A DNA stretch of 64,000 bases from NCBI RefSeq assembly GCF_040256395.1, contig NZ_CP158299.1, positions 2,075,501 to 2,139,500 on the forward strand. The letters run 5' to 3'. Position 1 is the first letter of the stretch. The number at the start of each line of letters is the position of its first letter. The DNA comes from Deinococcus sonorensis KR-87. Its GTDB lineage: Bacteria > Deinococcota > Deinococci > Deinococcales > Deinococcaceae. Position numbers and translations under genes: made by a program. This document shows positions 33,884-43,098 of this stretch, piece after piece. A model generated the notes under the pieces. It had not been told where the DNA came from, made no database searches, and saw nothing but the letters and a program-made list of their open reading frames with translations.

Positions 33884-34426
33884 TCACTTCAGCACGCGCA
33901 CATACTCGGGCGGCACCCGCTCGGTCAGCCACACCCCGTTGCTGGACCGGAAGAACAGGTGGCCCGCCTGAAGCATGCCGAACGCGTCCACCGTCAGGAT
34001 CACCGCCGGGCCCCGCCGGTGCCCCACCCGCCGGGCCGTGTCCGGGTCGGCGGAGAGGTGGACGTGGTGGCGCTGCATCTGCCGCAGCCCCTCCCGCAGA
34101 ATGGTGTCCAGCAGCCGGACAGCGGTGCCGTGATACAGCAGGGGCGGGGGCGTGAGGGGCGTCAGGCCCAGGTCGACAGGCACGCTGTGGCCCTGGTTGG
34201 CCCGGATGCGGTCGGTGGCGGCGTCCAGGGTGAACCGCTGCTTGTCGCTGGTGGCCACCACCCGCTCCAGCTGAGCGCGATCCACGGTGAGGCCCTGAGT
34301 CGCCAGACCGCGCAGCAGGTCGTCCACACTCACCCAGCCGCCCGGTTGCAGCGTCAGCCCGGCCTGCTGGGGCGCATGCCGCAGCAGGAACGATAGGGTG
34401 CGGGAGAGCTGATGGTCGCTGGTCAT
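33884..34426 (-). CDS. kptA: RNA 2'-phosphotransferase (Tpt1/KptA family)
   Basis: 180 residues. [18 protein letters not shown] at residue 8 carries the conserved Arg-His, [13 protein letters not shown] follows, and [19 protein letters not shown] near 96 is the ADP-ribosyltransferase-like core. Tpt1 enzymes move a splice-junction 2'-phosphate from RNA to NAD. Bacterial KptA has the activity but its natural substrate is unclear. The ATG at 34426 follows TACGCT by 6 nt. A longer frame to 34495 is rejected on that basis and because family members begin near here. Confidence 0.92.
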   Translation of the reverse strand: MTSDHQLSRTLSFLLRHAPQQAGLTLQPGGWVSVDDLLRGLATQGLTVDRAQLERVVATSDKQRFTLDAATDRIRANQGHSVPVDLGLTPLTPPPLLYHGTAVRLLDTILREGLRQMQRHHVHLSADPDTARRVGHRRGPAVILTVDAFGMLQAGHLFFRSSNGVWLTERVPPEYVRVLK

Positions 34427-34432
34427 GGCCAC

Positions 34433-34438
34433 AGCGTA
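34433..34438 (-). promoter_or_regulatory. -10 element of kptA (leaderless type)
   Basis: TACGCT on the minus strand followed by GTGGCC and the ATG. Confidence 0.55.
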
Positions 34439-34497
34439 CCGGGGAAGCCCGGGGCGCGGCGCAACCTTGCGCCCCTTGCCCCCGTACCCGGGCACAT

Positions 34498-34995
34498 ATG
34501 ACGGCTGCCTTTCTGGTCTTTCTGGTCGCGTGGCTCATCGGCATGGTGGGCACCTTCCTGCCGGTGGTGCCGGCCACCCTGATCATCTTTGTCGGCTCGG
34601 TGGCCGCCACGCTGATGGACGGCTTTCAGCTGTGGCCGGACCTGCCGTTTCTGCTCAGCTTTGGTGCGCTGACCCTTGCCATCTCGCTGATCGACAACTT
34701 CGCCTCCGCCTGGGGGGCTCGGCGCTATGGGGGCAGTCGTCAGGCCGGCTGGGGCGCATTGATCGGCGGGCTGGTGGGCCTGTTCCTGCCGTTCGGGCTG
34801 ATCATCGGGCCGCTGGGTGGAGCGCTGGCCGCCGAACTCCTCTGGGTCCGCAAGCCGCCGCTGGAGGCGCTGCGGGCCGCCTGGGGCACCTTGATCGGGC
34901 TGCTGGCCGGCATTGCGGCCAAGTTCGTGCTGCACCTCTTGATCGGCCTGTACGAGCTGTGGCGGCTCTACGACCCGGCCCGGAGCGTGCTGTGA
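34498..34995 (+). CDS. DUF456 family membrane protein
   Basis: 165 residues, about four helices, with Gly-rich turns ([14 protein letters not shown] near residue 18, [19 protein letters not shown] near 73). The layout of two hydrophobic pairs with a conserved GALxGGxxG centre fits DUF456. Function of the family is unknown. Its stop overlaps the GTG start of the glutaredoxin-like gene (GTGA), so the two are coupled. No clear ribosome site precedes its ATG. Confidence 0.85.
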   Translation: MTAAFLVFLVAWLIGMVGTFLPVVPATLIIFVGSVAATLMDGFQLWPDLPFLLSFGALTLAISLIDNFASAWGARRYGGSRQAGWGALIGGLVGLFLPFGLIIGPLGGALAAELLWVRKPPLEALRAAWGTLIGLLAGIAAKFVLHLLIGLYELWRLYDPARSVL

Positions 34996-35222
34996 GCGAC
35001 GTGCTGTACTCGCGCGCTGGCTGCCACCTCTGCGAGGACGCCGAGGCTGCGCTGGCCGCCCTGGAGTGGCCCTACACCCGGGTGGACGTGACCGGCGACC
35101 CGGAGCTGGAGCGGCGTTACGGCTGGGACGTGCCGGTGCTGGTGCGCGGCGGCGCAGTGCTGGCCAAGGGCGTCCTCAGCCGCGCCCGGCTGGAGCGGCT
35201 GCGCGCGGGCTCGCCGGGCTGA
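34992..35222 (+). CDS. Glutaredoxin-like thiol protein
   Basis: 76 residues from a GTG overlapping the previous stop. The CHLC redox pair near residue 11 and VPVLVRGG near 48 (cis-Pro loop) make it a glutaredoxin/DUF836 fold, a small cytoplasmic thiol oxidoreductase. It is shorter than classical glutaredoxins. It is coupled to a DUF456 membrane gene and followed after 46 bp by lgt. Confidence 0.88.
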   Translation: MSDVLYSRAGCHLCEDAEAALAALEWPYTRVDVTGDPELERRYGWDVPVLVRGGAVLAKGVLSRARLERLRAGSPG

Positions 35223-35249
35223 CCGGCGACCTCCGGGCCCGCCGGGGGG

Positions 35250-35255
35250 TACACT
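35250..35255 (+). promoter_or_regulatory. -10 element upstream of lgt
   Basis: TACACT, 13 nt before the ATG of lgt, giving a very short 5' leader if used. Confidence 0.45.
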
Positions 35256-35268
35256 GGCCCCGATACCC

Positions 35269-36176
<908 letters not shown>

Positions 36177-36180
<4 letters not shown>

Positions 36181-37613
36181 GCCGCCCGCTGGACGTGGTG
36201 ATCCTGGCCGCGGGTCAGGGCACCCGTATGCGCTCGGCCCTGCCCAAGATGCTGCATCCGGTGGCGGGCCGGCCGATGGTGGCGTGGTCGGTGAAGGTGG
36301 CGCGCGAGCTGGGCGCGCGCGACGTGGTGGTGGTCACCGGCCACGGCGCCGATCAGGTGGAGGCCGCGCTGCGCCCGCTGGGCGTGCGGTTTGCCCGCCA
36401 GGCGCAGCAGCTCGGCACCGGCCACGCCTTTCTGACCGCCGCGCGGCTGCTGCAGGGCGGCGCCGACGTGCTGCTGCTGTACGGCGACAGCCCGATGCTG
36501 TCGTCGGACACGCTCCGGGCCATGCTGGCCGAGCACCGCGAGGACGAGCACGCCCTGACGGTCCTGACCAGCACCCTTCCCGACGCGACCGGGTACGGAC
36601 GCATCATCCGGGGCGACGGGGGCGAGGTGCTGCGGATCGTGGAGCAGAAGGACGCCACGCCCGACGAGCGGGTGGTGCAGGAGTTCAACAGCGGCGTGTA
36701 CCTGATGGACGAGCAGGCCCGCACGCTGGCCGAGCAGATCGGCAACGACAATGAGGCCGGCGAATACTACATCACCGACCTGCTGCGGCTGTACCGCGAG
36801 TCGGGCCACTCGGTGCTGGCCTACCACATCCCGGACCCCAGCGAGGTCATGGGCGCCAACGACCGGGTGCAGCTGGCCGAGCTGGAGCGGCTGATGCAGC
36901 GGCGCATTCAGGAGCGCCACATGCGCGCGGGCGTCACGCTGCAGAGCCCCGGCACCACCCGCATCGAGGACACGGTCGAGATCGGCCCGGACTGCACGGT
37001 GGAGCCGGGCGTGGTGCTGCGCGGCCAGACCCGCATCGGGGCGGGCGTGCAGGTCGGCGCGCACAGCGTGCTGGACAGCGCCCTGGTGCACGACCGGGTG
37101 CTGATCCGCCCACACACCCTGCTGGAGGGCTGTGAGGTGGGCGAGGCGAGCGAGGTGGGGCCGTTCGCGCGGCTGCGGCCCGGCGCGGCCCTCGGCACGG
37201 GGGTGCATGTCGGCAACTTCGTCGAGATCAAGAACGCCCAGCTGCACGCGGGCGTCAAGGCCGGGCACCTCGCCTACCTGGGCGACGTGAGCATCGGGGA
37301 GCAGACCAACATCGGCGCCGGCACCATCGTCGCCAACTTCGATGGGCTGGACAAGCACCGCACCCAGATCGGGGCGGGCGTGTTCGTGGGGAGCAACAGC
37401 ACCCTGGTGGCCCCGCGCGTGGTGGGCGACGCCGCATTCATCGCGGCCGGCAGCACCATCCATGAGGACGTGCCGGAAGGGGCCATGGCGGTGGCGCGCG
37501 GGCGCCAGCGCACGCTGGAGGGCTGGTCGCGGCGCTACTGGGGCCGCTTTGGGGAACGGCTGGGAGCCAAGCTGCCCTGGCTGGCCGGCTGGCTGACCGC
37601 CGGACGGTCCTGA
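36177..37613 (+). CDS. glmU: Bifunctional UDP-GlcNAc pyrophosphorylase / glucosamine-1-phosphate acetyltransferase
   Basis: 478 residues from a GTG overlapping lgt (GTGA). Residues 1-230 are the uridyltransferase with [22 protein letters not shown] at 9. From about 250 on it is a left-handed beta-helix acetyltransferase with [21 protein letters not shown] near 335. It makes UDP-GlcNAc for cell wall synthesis. The tail beyond the helix ([18 protein letters not shown]) is an extra basic-hydrophobic C-terminal segment beyond the usual 456 residues. A 193 bp gap follows before tatA. Confidence 0.97.
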
Positions 37614-37806
37614 GGCGCGTGACCGCATCTTCTTCATTTCTTGAACGCGTCTGAACATCCAGTTGCGGCGGGTGAGCGTATAACACAATGAGACAGGCGC
37701 GGAAGCGTCCGGATCTGCCGGCCGCGTTCTTTGCACTCCCATCTGCGTTATCAGGCCTCTTCCGCTGGCTCAGCTGTCAGCCGCGCGTGTTCAAGGAGAA
37801 GAACCC

Positions 37807-37974
37807 ATGGGTCCACTCGAAATTATTCTGATTCTGGTCGTGCTGGTGCTGCTGTTCGGCGCCCGGAAGCTGCCCGAGCTGGGCAAGGGGCTGGGCCAGG
37901 GCATCCGCGAGTTCAGAAGCACCACCAAGGACGAGCCCTCGAACGACGTGCGCCCTGAAGAGCGGCGCGAATAG
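37807..37974 (+). CDS. tatA: Sec-independent translocase subunit TatA
   Basis: 55 residues, a short gene. MGPLEIILILVVLVLLFGARKLPELGKGLG gives the single membrane helix, FG hinge and amphipathic helix of TatA/E. The charged tail is short. AAGGAG lies 9 nt before the ATG. It is followed 14 bp later by tatC, making a two-gene tat operon. No tatB is visible. TatA multimers form the pore for folded, twin-arginine proteins such as the dioxygenase at 52126. Confidence 0.94.
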   Translation: MGPLEIILILVVLVLLFGARKLPELGKGLGQGIREFRSTTKDEPSNDVRPEERRE

Positions 37975-37988
37975 GCAGGGGGGCAGCC

Positions 37989-38765
37989 ATGACCGACAAC
38001 GGACAGGGCACGGCGCCCCTGATGGACCATCTGGAGGAGTTGCGGCGGCGCATCATCTACGCCCTGATCTTCCTGGTGCTGGGAATGGGGGCGGCATGGT
38101 GGCAGGTGCCGCACATTCTTCGGCTGCTTCAGGAGCCGCTCAAGCACACCAAGCTCTACGCCGCCGGCAAACTGCAGCTGGTGGCCACCCAGCTGCCGGA
38201 ACAGCTGCTGATGAGCTTCAACATCGCGCTGTGGGCCGGGCTGGCGATCGCGCTGCCGTTCATCCTGCATCAGGTCTGGCTGTTCATCGCTCCGGGCCTG
38301 TACGACGAGGAGCGCCGCTGGGCCGCGCCGTTCATCGTGGGGGCCGGGGTCAGCTTCCTGGCGGGCGTGGTCACCGCCTACTACCTGATCGTGCCGCCGA
38401 TGGTCCAGTTCCTGGCCGACTTCCTGGGCGGGACCGTCTCGGCCTTCCTGAGCGTGGGCACCTACATCGGGCAGCTCACGACCGTAATGGTCGCCTTCGG
38501 GCTGTTCTTCGAGATGCCGATTCTGGCGGTGGTGCTGACCAAGATCGGCGTCGTGAACCACGTGATGCTGGGCCGGGTCCGCAAGTACGCCTTCATCGTC
38601 TGTCTGGTTGCGGCGGCCATCATCACGCCCACCACCGACCCGGTCAACATGTCGCTGTTTGCCGGCCCGCTGTACCTGCTGTACGAACTGGGTGTGCTGC
38701 TGTCGCGCGTGTTCCGGGTTAAGCCCGCCCCGGTGCTGGAAGGCGATCCCTTCGCGGGGCTGTGA
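37989..38765 (+). CDS. tatC: Sec-independent translocase subunit TatC
   Basis: 258 residues, six helices. The N-terminal MDHLEELRRRIIYAL near residue 14 is the conserved first cytoplasmic segment, with the catalytic-type Glu region GPIL/EMPILAV near 170. It recognises the twin-arginine signal and recruits TatA. A short hairpin overlaps its stop (TGACAG..CTGTCA, 38763-38779), and a terminator hairpin at 38864-38888 ends the unit. Confidence 0.96.
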   Translation: MTDNGQGTAPLMDHLEELRRRIIYALIFLVLGMGAAWWQVPHILRLLQEPLKHTKLYAAGKLQLVATQLPEQLLMSFNIALWAGLAIALPFILHQVWLFIAPGLYDEERRWAAPFIVGAGVSFLAGVVTAYYLIVPPMVQFLADFLGGTVSAFLSVGTYIGQLTTVMVAFGLFFEMPILAVVLTKIGVVNHVMLGRVRKYAFIVCLVAAAIITPTTDPVNMSLFAGPLYLLYELGVLLSRVFRVKPAPVLEGDPFAGL

Positions 38766-38863
38766 CAGCTGACCTGTCAGATGCCAGTTTTAAGCCTGCG
38801 CTTGCCTGCACCTGAAGCGTTCCGGAGCGCCTGACCTTTCCTCCAGATTGACTAGTGAACCTG

Positions 38864-38888
38864 CCGCCCCTCCGGGGCGGTGTTCTTT
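38864..38888 (+). terminator. Terminator after tatC overlapping the next promoter
   Basis: CCGCCCC-TCC-GGGGCGG (38864-38880) then TGTTCTTT. The last T of the tract is the first base of the -10 TAGAAT (38888-38893) of the next gene. Confidence 0.8.
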
Positions 38889-38893
38889 AGAAT
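38888..38893 (+). promoter_or_regulatory. -10 element of DAHP synthase gene (leaderless type)
   Basis: TAGAAT followed by 6 nt (GCGTCC) and the ATG at 38900. Confidence 0.6.
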
Positions 38894-38899
38894 GCGTCC

Positions 38900-39991
38900 A
38901 TGACGACGTCTCGCAGTATCGAAGCGCTCCGCCACGAGGTGGACGAGATCAACCGTGAGCTGCTGACCCTGCTGAGTCGGCGCGGCGAGGTGGTGGCGAT
39001 GATCGGGCAGGCCAAGACCCAGGAGGGCCGCCCGCACCACTACGACCCAGCACGTGAAGAGGCGCAGTTCCGGGAGCTGGAACAGCTGAACCAGGGGCCC
39101 TTCACGTCGGCGGCCATCAAGGCGATCTTCAAGGAGATCATGAAGGCCAGCCTGGACCTGGAAGAGTCCAACGACAAGAAGCAGCTGCTGGTCTCGCGCA
39201 AGGTGCAGCAGCATGACACGGTGCTGAACATCGGCGGCGTGCAGATCGGCGGCGACAGCCCGCCCGTGATCGTGGCCGGACCGTGCAGCATCGAGAGCGA
39301 GGAGCAGATGGACGCCACGGCCCACTTCCTGGCGGGCAAAGGGGTGCGGGTGCTGCGCGGCGGCGCCTACAAGCCGCGCACCAGCCCCTACGGCTTCCAG
39401 GGCATGGGCATTGACGGCCTGATCATCGGCAGTGGGGCCGCCAAGGAGAACGGGCAGCTGTTCGTGACCGAGGTGATGGACACCCGCGATGTGGAGGTGG
39501 TGGCCGAGTACGCCGACATCCTGCAGGTGGGCGCGCGCAACATGCACAACTTCTCGCTGCTGCGCGAGGTGGGCCGGGCGCGCAAGCCGGTGCTGCTCAA
39601 GCGCGGCTTCGCGGCGACCATCGAGGAGTGGCTGTACGCCGCCGAGTACATCCTGGCGGAGGGCAACCGCGAGGTCATCCTGTGCGAGCGCGGCATTCGT
39701 ACCTTCGAGAAGTGGACCCGCAACACCCTGGACCTCAGCGCAGTCGCGCTGGCCAAGCAGGAAACCCACCTGCCGGTGATCGTGGACGTGACGCACGCCG
39801 CCGGTCGCCGCGACCTGCTGATTCCGCTGGCCCGCGCCGCGCTGGCGGTGGGCGCCGACGGCATCCACATCGAGGTGCACCCCAGCCCCGCTACCGCGCT
39901 CAGCGACAACGAGCAGCAGCTGGACTTCGCCGGCTACGAGGCGTTCCAGGCGGCCATCGCGCCGTTCATGGCCCAGCCGGTCAGCCGCTAA
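38900..39991 (+). CDS. Chorismate mutase - 3-deoxy-7-phosphoheptulonate synthase fusion
   Basis: 363 residues. Residues 1-90 are an AroQ-type chorismate mutase helix bundle (RHEVDEINRELLTLLSRRGE near 11). From about 105 on it is a type I-beta DAHP synthase with IVAGPCSIES near 123, GGAYKPRTSPYGFQG near 153 and IHIEVHPSP near 325. It performs the first committed step of aromatic amino acid synthesis, with the mutase domain usually acting as the feedback sensor. The start lies 6 nt after TAGAAT. A terminator hairpin follows at 40014. Confidence 0.96.
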   Translation: MTTSRSIEALRHEVDEINRELLTLLSRRGEVVAMIGQAKTQEGRPHHYDPAREEAQFRELEQLNQGPFTSAAIKAIFKEIMKASLDLEESNDKKQLLVSRKVQQHDTVLNIGGVQIGGDSPPVIVAGPCSIESEEQMDATAHFLAGKGVRVLRGGAYKPRTSPYGFQGMGIDGLIIGSGAAKENGQLFVTEVMDTRDVEVVAEYADILQVGARNMHNFSLLREVGRARKPVLLKRGFAATIEEWLYAAEYILAEGNREVILCERGIRTFEKWTRNTLDLSAVALAKQETHLPVIVDVTHAAGRRDLLIPLARAALAVGADGIHIEVHPSPATALSDNEQQLDFAGYEAFQAAIAPFMAQPVSR

Positions 39992-40013
39992 ATTTTCCGA
40001 ACGTTCCCCGACC

Positions 40014-40041
40014 CCGCCGCTGCCCGTTCTGGGCGCGGCGG
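40014..40041 (+). terminator. Terminator after DAHP synthase gene
   Basis: CCGCCGC-T-GCCC with GGGC-GCGGCGG: 11 pairs with one bulged T and a 5 nt loop, followed by TGTGTTC. Confidence 0.7.
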
Positions 40042-40111
40042 TGTGTTCATGAAGGCCCGTTGGAGAGCTGCAAACCTCGTTCCCGTGACGTTTGCGCAAG
40101 GTGGCGGCGGC

Positions 40112-40117
40112 TACCCT
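40112..40117 (+). promoter_or_regulatory. -10 element of CAP lipoprotein gene (leaderless type)
   Basis: TACCCT followed by GACCCC and the ATG at 40124. Confidence 0.55.
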
Positions 40118-40123
40118 GACCCC

Positions 40124-40714
40124 ATGACACCACGAGTTGCAGCGGGCACAATGGGCCGCATCGTCCGGCTGGGGGGCGCCATCGGTCTGGCCCTGACGCT
40201 GGCGGCCTGCGGCATGGGCACCGGGAGCACTCCGCAGCAGCCGTCAACCGGTACAACCTCCCTGACGGTCCAGCAGCAGCTGATTCTGGACCAGACCAAT
40301 CAGGCGCGGGCTCAGGCCCGGGTCTGCAAGGACGTGGCCACCGGGGAGAGTCAGGCGTTCCAGGCGGCCCCACCGCTGCGCTGGAATGCTCAGCTGGCAG
40401 CAGCGGCCCAGGCGCACAGCCAGGACATGGCCGACCAGAAGACGGCGGCCGGCTTCTCACACACCGGCAGCGATGGCAGCACCTTCGACGTGCGCATCGA
40501 GCGGGCCGGGTACACCGGCTGGACGGCTGTCGGGGAGAACATCATCGCCGGGTACACGGCCGAGCAGATGGTGGATGCCTGGGTTGCCAGCTACCACCAC
40601 TGCCTGAACATCATGAATCCGGCGTTTAGGGAACTGGGCGTGGGTTACGTCAACGATCCGGCCGCCAGCTCGTATTTCCATACCTACGCCACCCAGGACT
40701 TCGGCAGCCGCTGA
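40124..40714 (+). CDS. CAP (SCP-like) domain lipoprotein
   Basis: 196 residues. A hydrophobic signal ends in LALTLAACG, a lipobox with Cys near residue 27, so Lgt should lipidate it. A Thr/Gln-rich linker is followed by a CAP domain (DQTNQARAQ near 57, RWNAQLAAAAQAHSQDMADQ near 85, GENIIAGY near 138, HCLNIMNPAFRELGVGY near 163). CAP domains bind lipid or act as extracellular proteins of uncertain activity in bacteria. The start is fixed by TACCCT 6 nt upstream. A longer in-frame extension to 40043 is rejected. Confidence 0.9.
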   Translation: MTPRVAAGTMGRIVRLGGAIGLALTLAACGMGTGSTPQQPSTGTTSLTVQQQLILDQTNQARAQARVCKDVATGESQAFQAAPPLRWNAQLAAAAQAHSQDMADQKTAAGFSHTGSDGSTFDVRIERAGYTGWTAVGENIIAGYTAEQMVDAWVASYHHCLNIMNPAFRELGVGYVNDPAASSYFHTYATQDFGSR

Positions 40715-40719
40715 CCCGG

Positions 40720-40725
40720 TAGACT
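40720..40725 (+). promoter_or_regulatory. -10 element of ACBP-irrE unit (leaderless type)
   Basis: TAGACT followed by GCCGGC and the ATG at 40732. It should drive at least the ACBP and irrE genes. Confidence 0.6.
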
Positions 40726-40731
40726 GCCGGC

Positions 40732-40986
40732 ATGACCCTTCCCGCGTTCGAGCAGGCGCAGCAGGACATCAAGACGCTGGACGAGCGGCCCAGCAACGCC
40801 ACGCTGCTGAAGTTGTACGCGCTCTACAAGCAGGGCACCGCCGGTGACGTGAGCGGCGAGCGCCCCGGCGGTTTCGACTTCGCGGGCGGCGCCAAGTACG
40901 ACGCTTGGGCAGCCCTGAAGGGCACCAGCGCCGAGCAGGCCCAGGCCGACTACGTGGCGCTGGTGCGGTCGCTGCTCGGCGGCTGA
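40732..40986 (+). CDS. Acyl-CoA-binding protein (ACBP)
   Basis: 84 residues, a complete ACBP four-helix domain: RPSNATLLKLYALYKQGTAGDV near residue 19, AKYDAWAALKG near 54 with the lysine and tyrosines that bind the CoA head group. ACBP is mostly eukaryotic and rare in bacteria. It buffers long-chain acyl-CoA. It lies one base before the irrE GTG start and after its own TAGACT promoter, so irrE is very probably on this transcript. Confidence 0.94.
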   Translation: MTLPAFEQAQQDIKTLDERPSNATLLKLYALYKQGTAGDVSGERPGGFDFAGGAKYDAWAALKGTSAEQAQADYVALVRSLLGG

Positions 40987-40987
40987 G

Positions 40988-41815
40988 GTGGCGGCGAGCG
41001 ACGCGTCGCCGGCTCCGGAAGGCGCCATCGACCCGGCCCACAAGGCCCGCATGCGCGAACTGGCCAGCACGTACGGCCGTGGCCTGCCCGGCTCGGACGC
41101 GCAGGCGCTGGCGAGCGGCCTGGGTGCCCGGCTGGTGTACATGGATCTGGGGGAGCGCGACGGCGCCTACGACCCGGAACACGACGTCATCCTGATCAAC
41201 AACAAGGCCTCGCCGGAACGGCAGCGCTTCACGCTGGCCCACGAGATCAGCCACGCGCTGCTGCTCTCGGACGACGACCTGCTGAGTGCGGTCCATGACA
41301 GCTTCGAGGGGGAACGGCTGGAGGAGGTGATCGAGACGCTGTGCAATGTGGGCGCCTCGGCGCTGCTGCTGCCCAGCGAACTGCTCGACGACGTGCTGCG
41401 GCGCTACGGCCCCACCGGGCGGGCGCTGTATGAGCTGGCCCGCCGCGCCGACGTGAGCGCCTCGGTGGCCATCTACGGGTTGGCCGAGGTCACGCCGGGG
41501 TCGGTGATCTACGCCGTGTGTTCCCGGCCACGCGGCAAGCCGACCGAGGAGGGGGCCAGCAGCCGGCAGCGTGGAAGCCGCCGCCCGGTGGTGGTGCGCG
41601 CGAGCTCCGGTTCGCCGCAGGCCCGTTACCCACTGCGGCCCGGCACGCCGGTGCCGGACGACCACCTGGTGGTGACGGTGCTGGACACCGAACTGGAAGC
41701 GGCTGGGCGCAGCTATGTGCCGTTTCGCAGCGGCCGCAAGCTGCCCGCCTGGGTGGACGCCTACCCGGACAAACGGGCGCGGCGGGTGCTGGTCAGCTTC
41801 CGCACCGAGGAGTAG
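40988..41815 (+). CDS. irrE: IrrE (PprI) metalloprotease, radiation/desiccation response regulator
   Basis: 275 residues from a GTG one base after the ACBP stop. YDPEHDVILINN near 61, and the zinc motif HEISH at 85-89 with third ligand Glu116 in VIETLCN, match Deinococcus IrrE. The middle RYGPTGRALYELARRADVSAS is the helix-turn-helix-like domain. The C-terminal YVPFRSGRKLPAWVDAYPDKRARRVLVSF is the GAF-like end. IrrE cleaves the repressor DdrO after radiation or desiccation, releasing the DNA-repair regulon. The start is uncertain, since relatives have a variable N-terminus and no ribosome site is visible. folP follows after 4 bp, as in D. radiodurans. Confidence 0.95.
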   Translation: MAASDASPAPEGAIDPAHKARMRELASTYGRGLPGSDAQALASGLGARLVYMDLGERDGAYDPEHDVILINNKASPERQRFTLAHEISHALLLSDDDLLSAVHDSFEGERLEEVIETLCNVGASALLLPSELLDDVLRRYGPTGRALYELARRADVSASVAIYGLAEVTPGSVIYAVCSRPRGKPTEEGASSRQRGSRRPVVVRASSGSPQARYPLRPGTPVPDDHLVVTVLDTELEAAGRSYVPFRSGRKLPAWVDAYPDKRARRVLVSFRTEE

Positions 41816-41819
41816 GCCG

Positions 41820-42680
41820 GTGGCGCAGCTGACGTTCGGCCGGGCTGTGCCAGGGACAGTGCGAACCGGTGGCCACTGGCAGCTGCGCTGGGACGGCTGC
41901 GCGGTGATGGGCATCCTGAACGTCACGCCCGACTCGTTCAGCGACGGTGGCCAGCACGCCACGCTGGAGCGGGCATTGCAGCAGGCCCGGCGCATGCTGG
42001 ATGCGGGCGCGCTGATGCTGGACATCGGCGGCGAAAGCACCCGGCCCGGCGCGGAGCCGGTGGACGCCGCCACCGAACTGGACCGGGTGCTGCCCCTGCT
42101 GCGGGCGCTCACCGGCAGTGGAGCAGTGCTGAGCGTGGATACCCTCAAACCGGAGGTGGCCGACGCCTGCCTGCGCGCCGGAGCGCACCTGATCAACGAC
42201 GTCTCGGGCCTGCGCGACCCGCAGATGCGCCGGGTGTGCGCGGAGCACGGGGCTGCTGCCTGCATCATGCACATGCAGGGCGAACCGCGCACCATGCAGC
42301 GTTCGCCGCACTACCGGGACGTGGTGGGCGAGGTGGCCCTGTACCTGCACACCCAGGCACAGCTGGCCCGCGCCGACGGCGTGCCGGGCGTGCTGCTGGA
42401 CCCCGGACTGGGCTTCGGCAAGACGCAGGCGCACAACCTGGCGCTGCTGCGCGGCCTGCGGCAGCTCAGCCACGGCCCGGACCCGCTGCTGGTGGGCGCC
42501 AGCCGCAAACGCTTTATCGGCACGCTGGGGGGCGAGCCGCAGGCCGATCGCCGGGATGCGGGGTCGCTGGCGGCGCACCTGTACGCGGCGCGGCAGGGTG
42601 CAGCCATCGTCCGGGTCCACGACGTGCCGGGGCATGTGCAGGCGCTGCGGGTGCAGGCGGCGCTGATGGGTGAGCCGTAA
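41820..42680 (+). CDS. folP: Dihydropteroate synthase
   Basis: 286 residues from a GTG at 41820 preceded by GAGGAG 7 nt upstream. TIM barrel with MGILNVTPDSFSDGG near residue 30, DIGGESTRPGA near 67 and GASRKRFIG near 229. It joins p-aminobenzoate to the pterin diphosphate. It follows irrE by 4 bp and precedes folB and folK. Confidence 0.95.
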   Translation: MAQLTFGRAVPGTVRTGGHWQLRWDGCAVMGILNVTPDSFSDGGQHATLERALQQARRMLDAGALMLDIGGESTRPGAEPVDAATELDRVLPLLRALTGSGAVLSVDTLKPEVADACLRAGAHLINDVSGLRDPQMRRVCAEHGAAACIMHMQGEPRTMQRSPHYRDVVGEVALYLHTQAQLARADGVPGVLLDPGLGFGKTQAHNLALLRGLRQLSHGPDPLLVGASRKRFIGTLGGEPQADRRDAGSLAAHLYAARQGAAIVRVHDVPGHVQALRVQAALMGEP

Positions 42681-42698
42681 CCGGGCCCGGCCCTGGTC

Positions 42699-42704
42699 TA
42701 GACT
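42699..42704 (+). promoter_or_regulatory. -10 element of folB (leaderless type)
   Basis: TAGACT then 7 nt (CGGAGCC, which also contains GGAG) before the ATG at 42712. Confidence 0.5.
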
Positions 42705-42711
42705 CGGAGCC

Positions 42712-43098
42712 ATGAGCAGCAAGGTGGTCCTGAGCGGTCTGGAATTTCATGCCCGGCACGGCGTCTACGAGGAGGAGGCCCGCTTCGGGGCGCGCTTTGT
42801 GGTGGACGCCGAGCTGCACTACGACTTCCGGGGCCTGCCGGACCGGCTGGAGCGGGCGGTGAACTACGCGGCGGTGTACGACCAGATTGCCCAGGAGGTG
42901 ACCGGCCGGCGCCATCAGCTGATCGAGGTGCTGGCCGACCGGGTGGCCCGCCGCCTGCTGCGCGAGCAGCCGCTGCTGGAGGCGGTGACGGTACGGGCGC
43001 ACAAGCCGCACGCTCCGATCGCGGGCATCTTCCGCGACGTGTACGCGGAGCTGACCCTGCACCGCGCCGACCTACAGGGTGGACCGGACCGTGGCTGA
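42712..43098 (+). CDS. folB: Dihydroneopterin aldolase
   Basis: 128 residues. LSGLEFHARHGVYEEEA at residue 6 with the conserved His and Glu, NYAAVY near 47 and LIEVLADRVARRLL near 65, then KPHAPIAG with the active Lys near 101. It cleaves dihydroneopterin to 6-hydroxymethyl-dihydropterin. The ATG at 42712 lies after TAGACT. An in-frame start at 42670 would overlap folP and is not preferred. It overlaps folK. Confidence 0.94.
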   Translation: MSSKVVLSGLEFHARHGVYEEEARFGARFVVDAELHYDFRGLPDRLERAVNYAAVYDQIAQEVTGRRHQLIEVLADRVARRLLREQPLLEAVTVRAHKPHAPIAGIFRDVYAELTLHRADLQGGPDRG

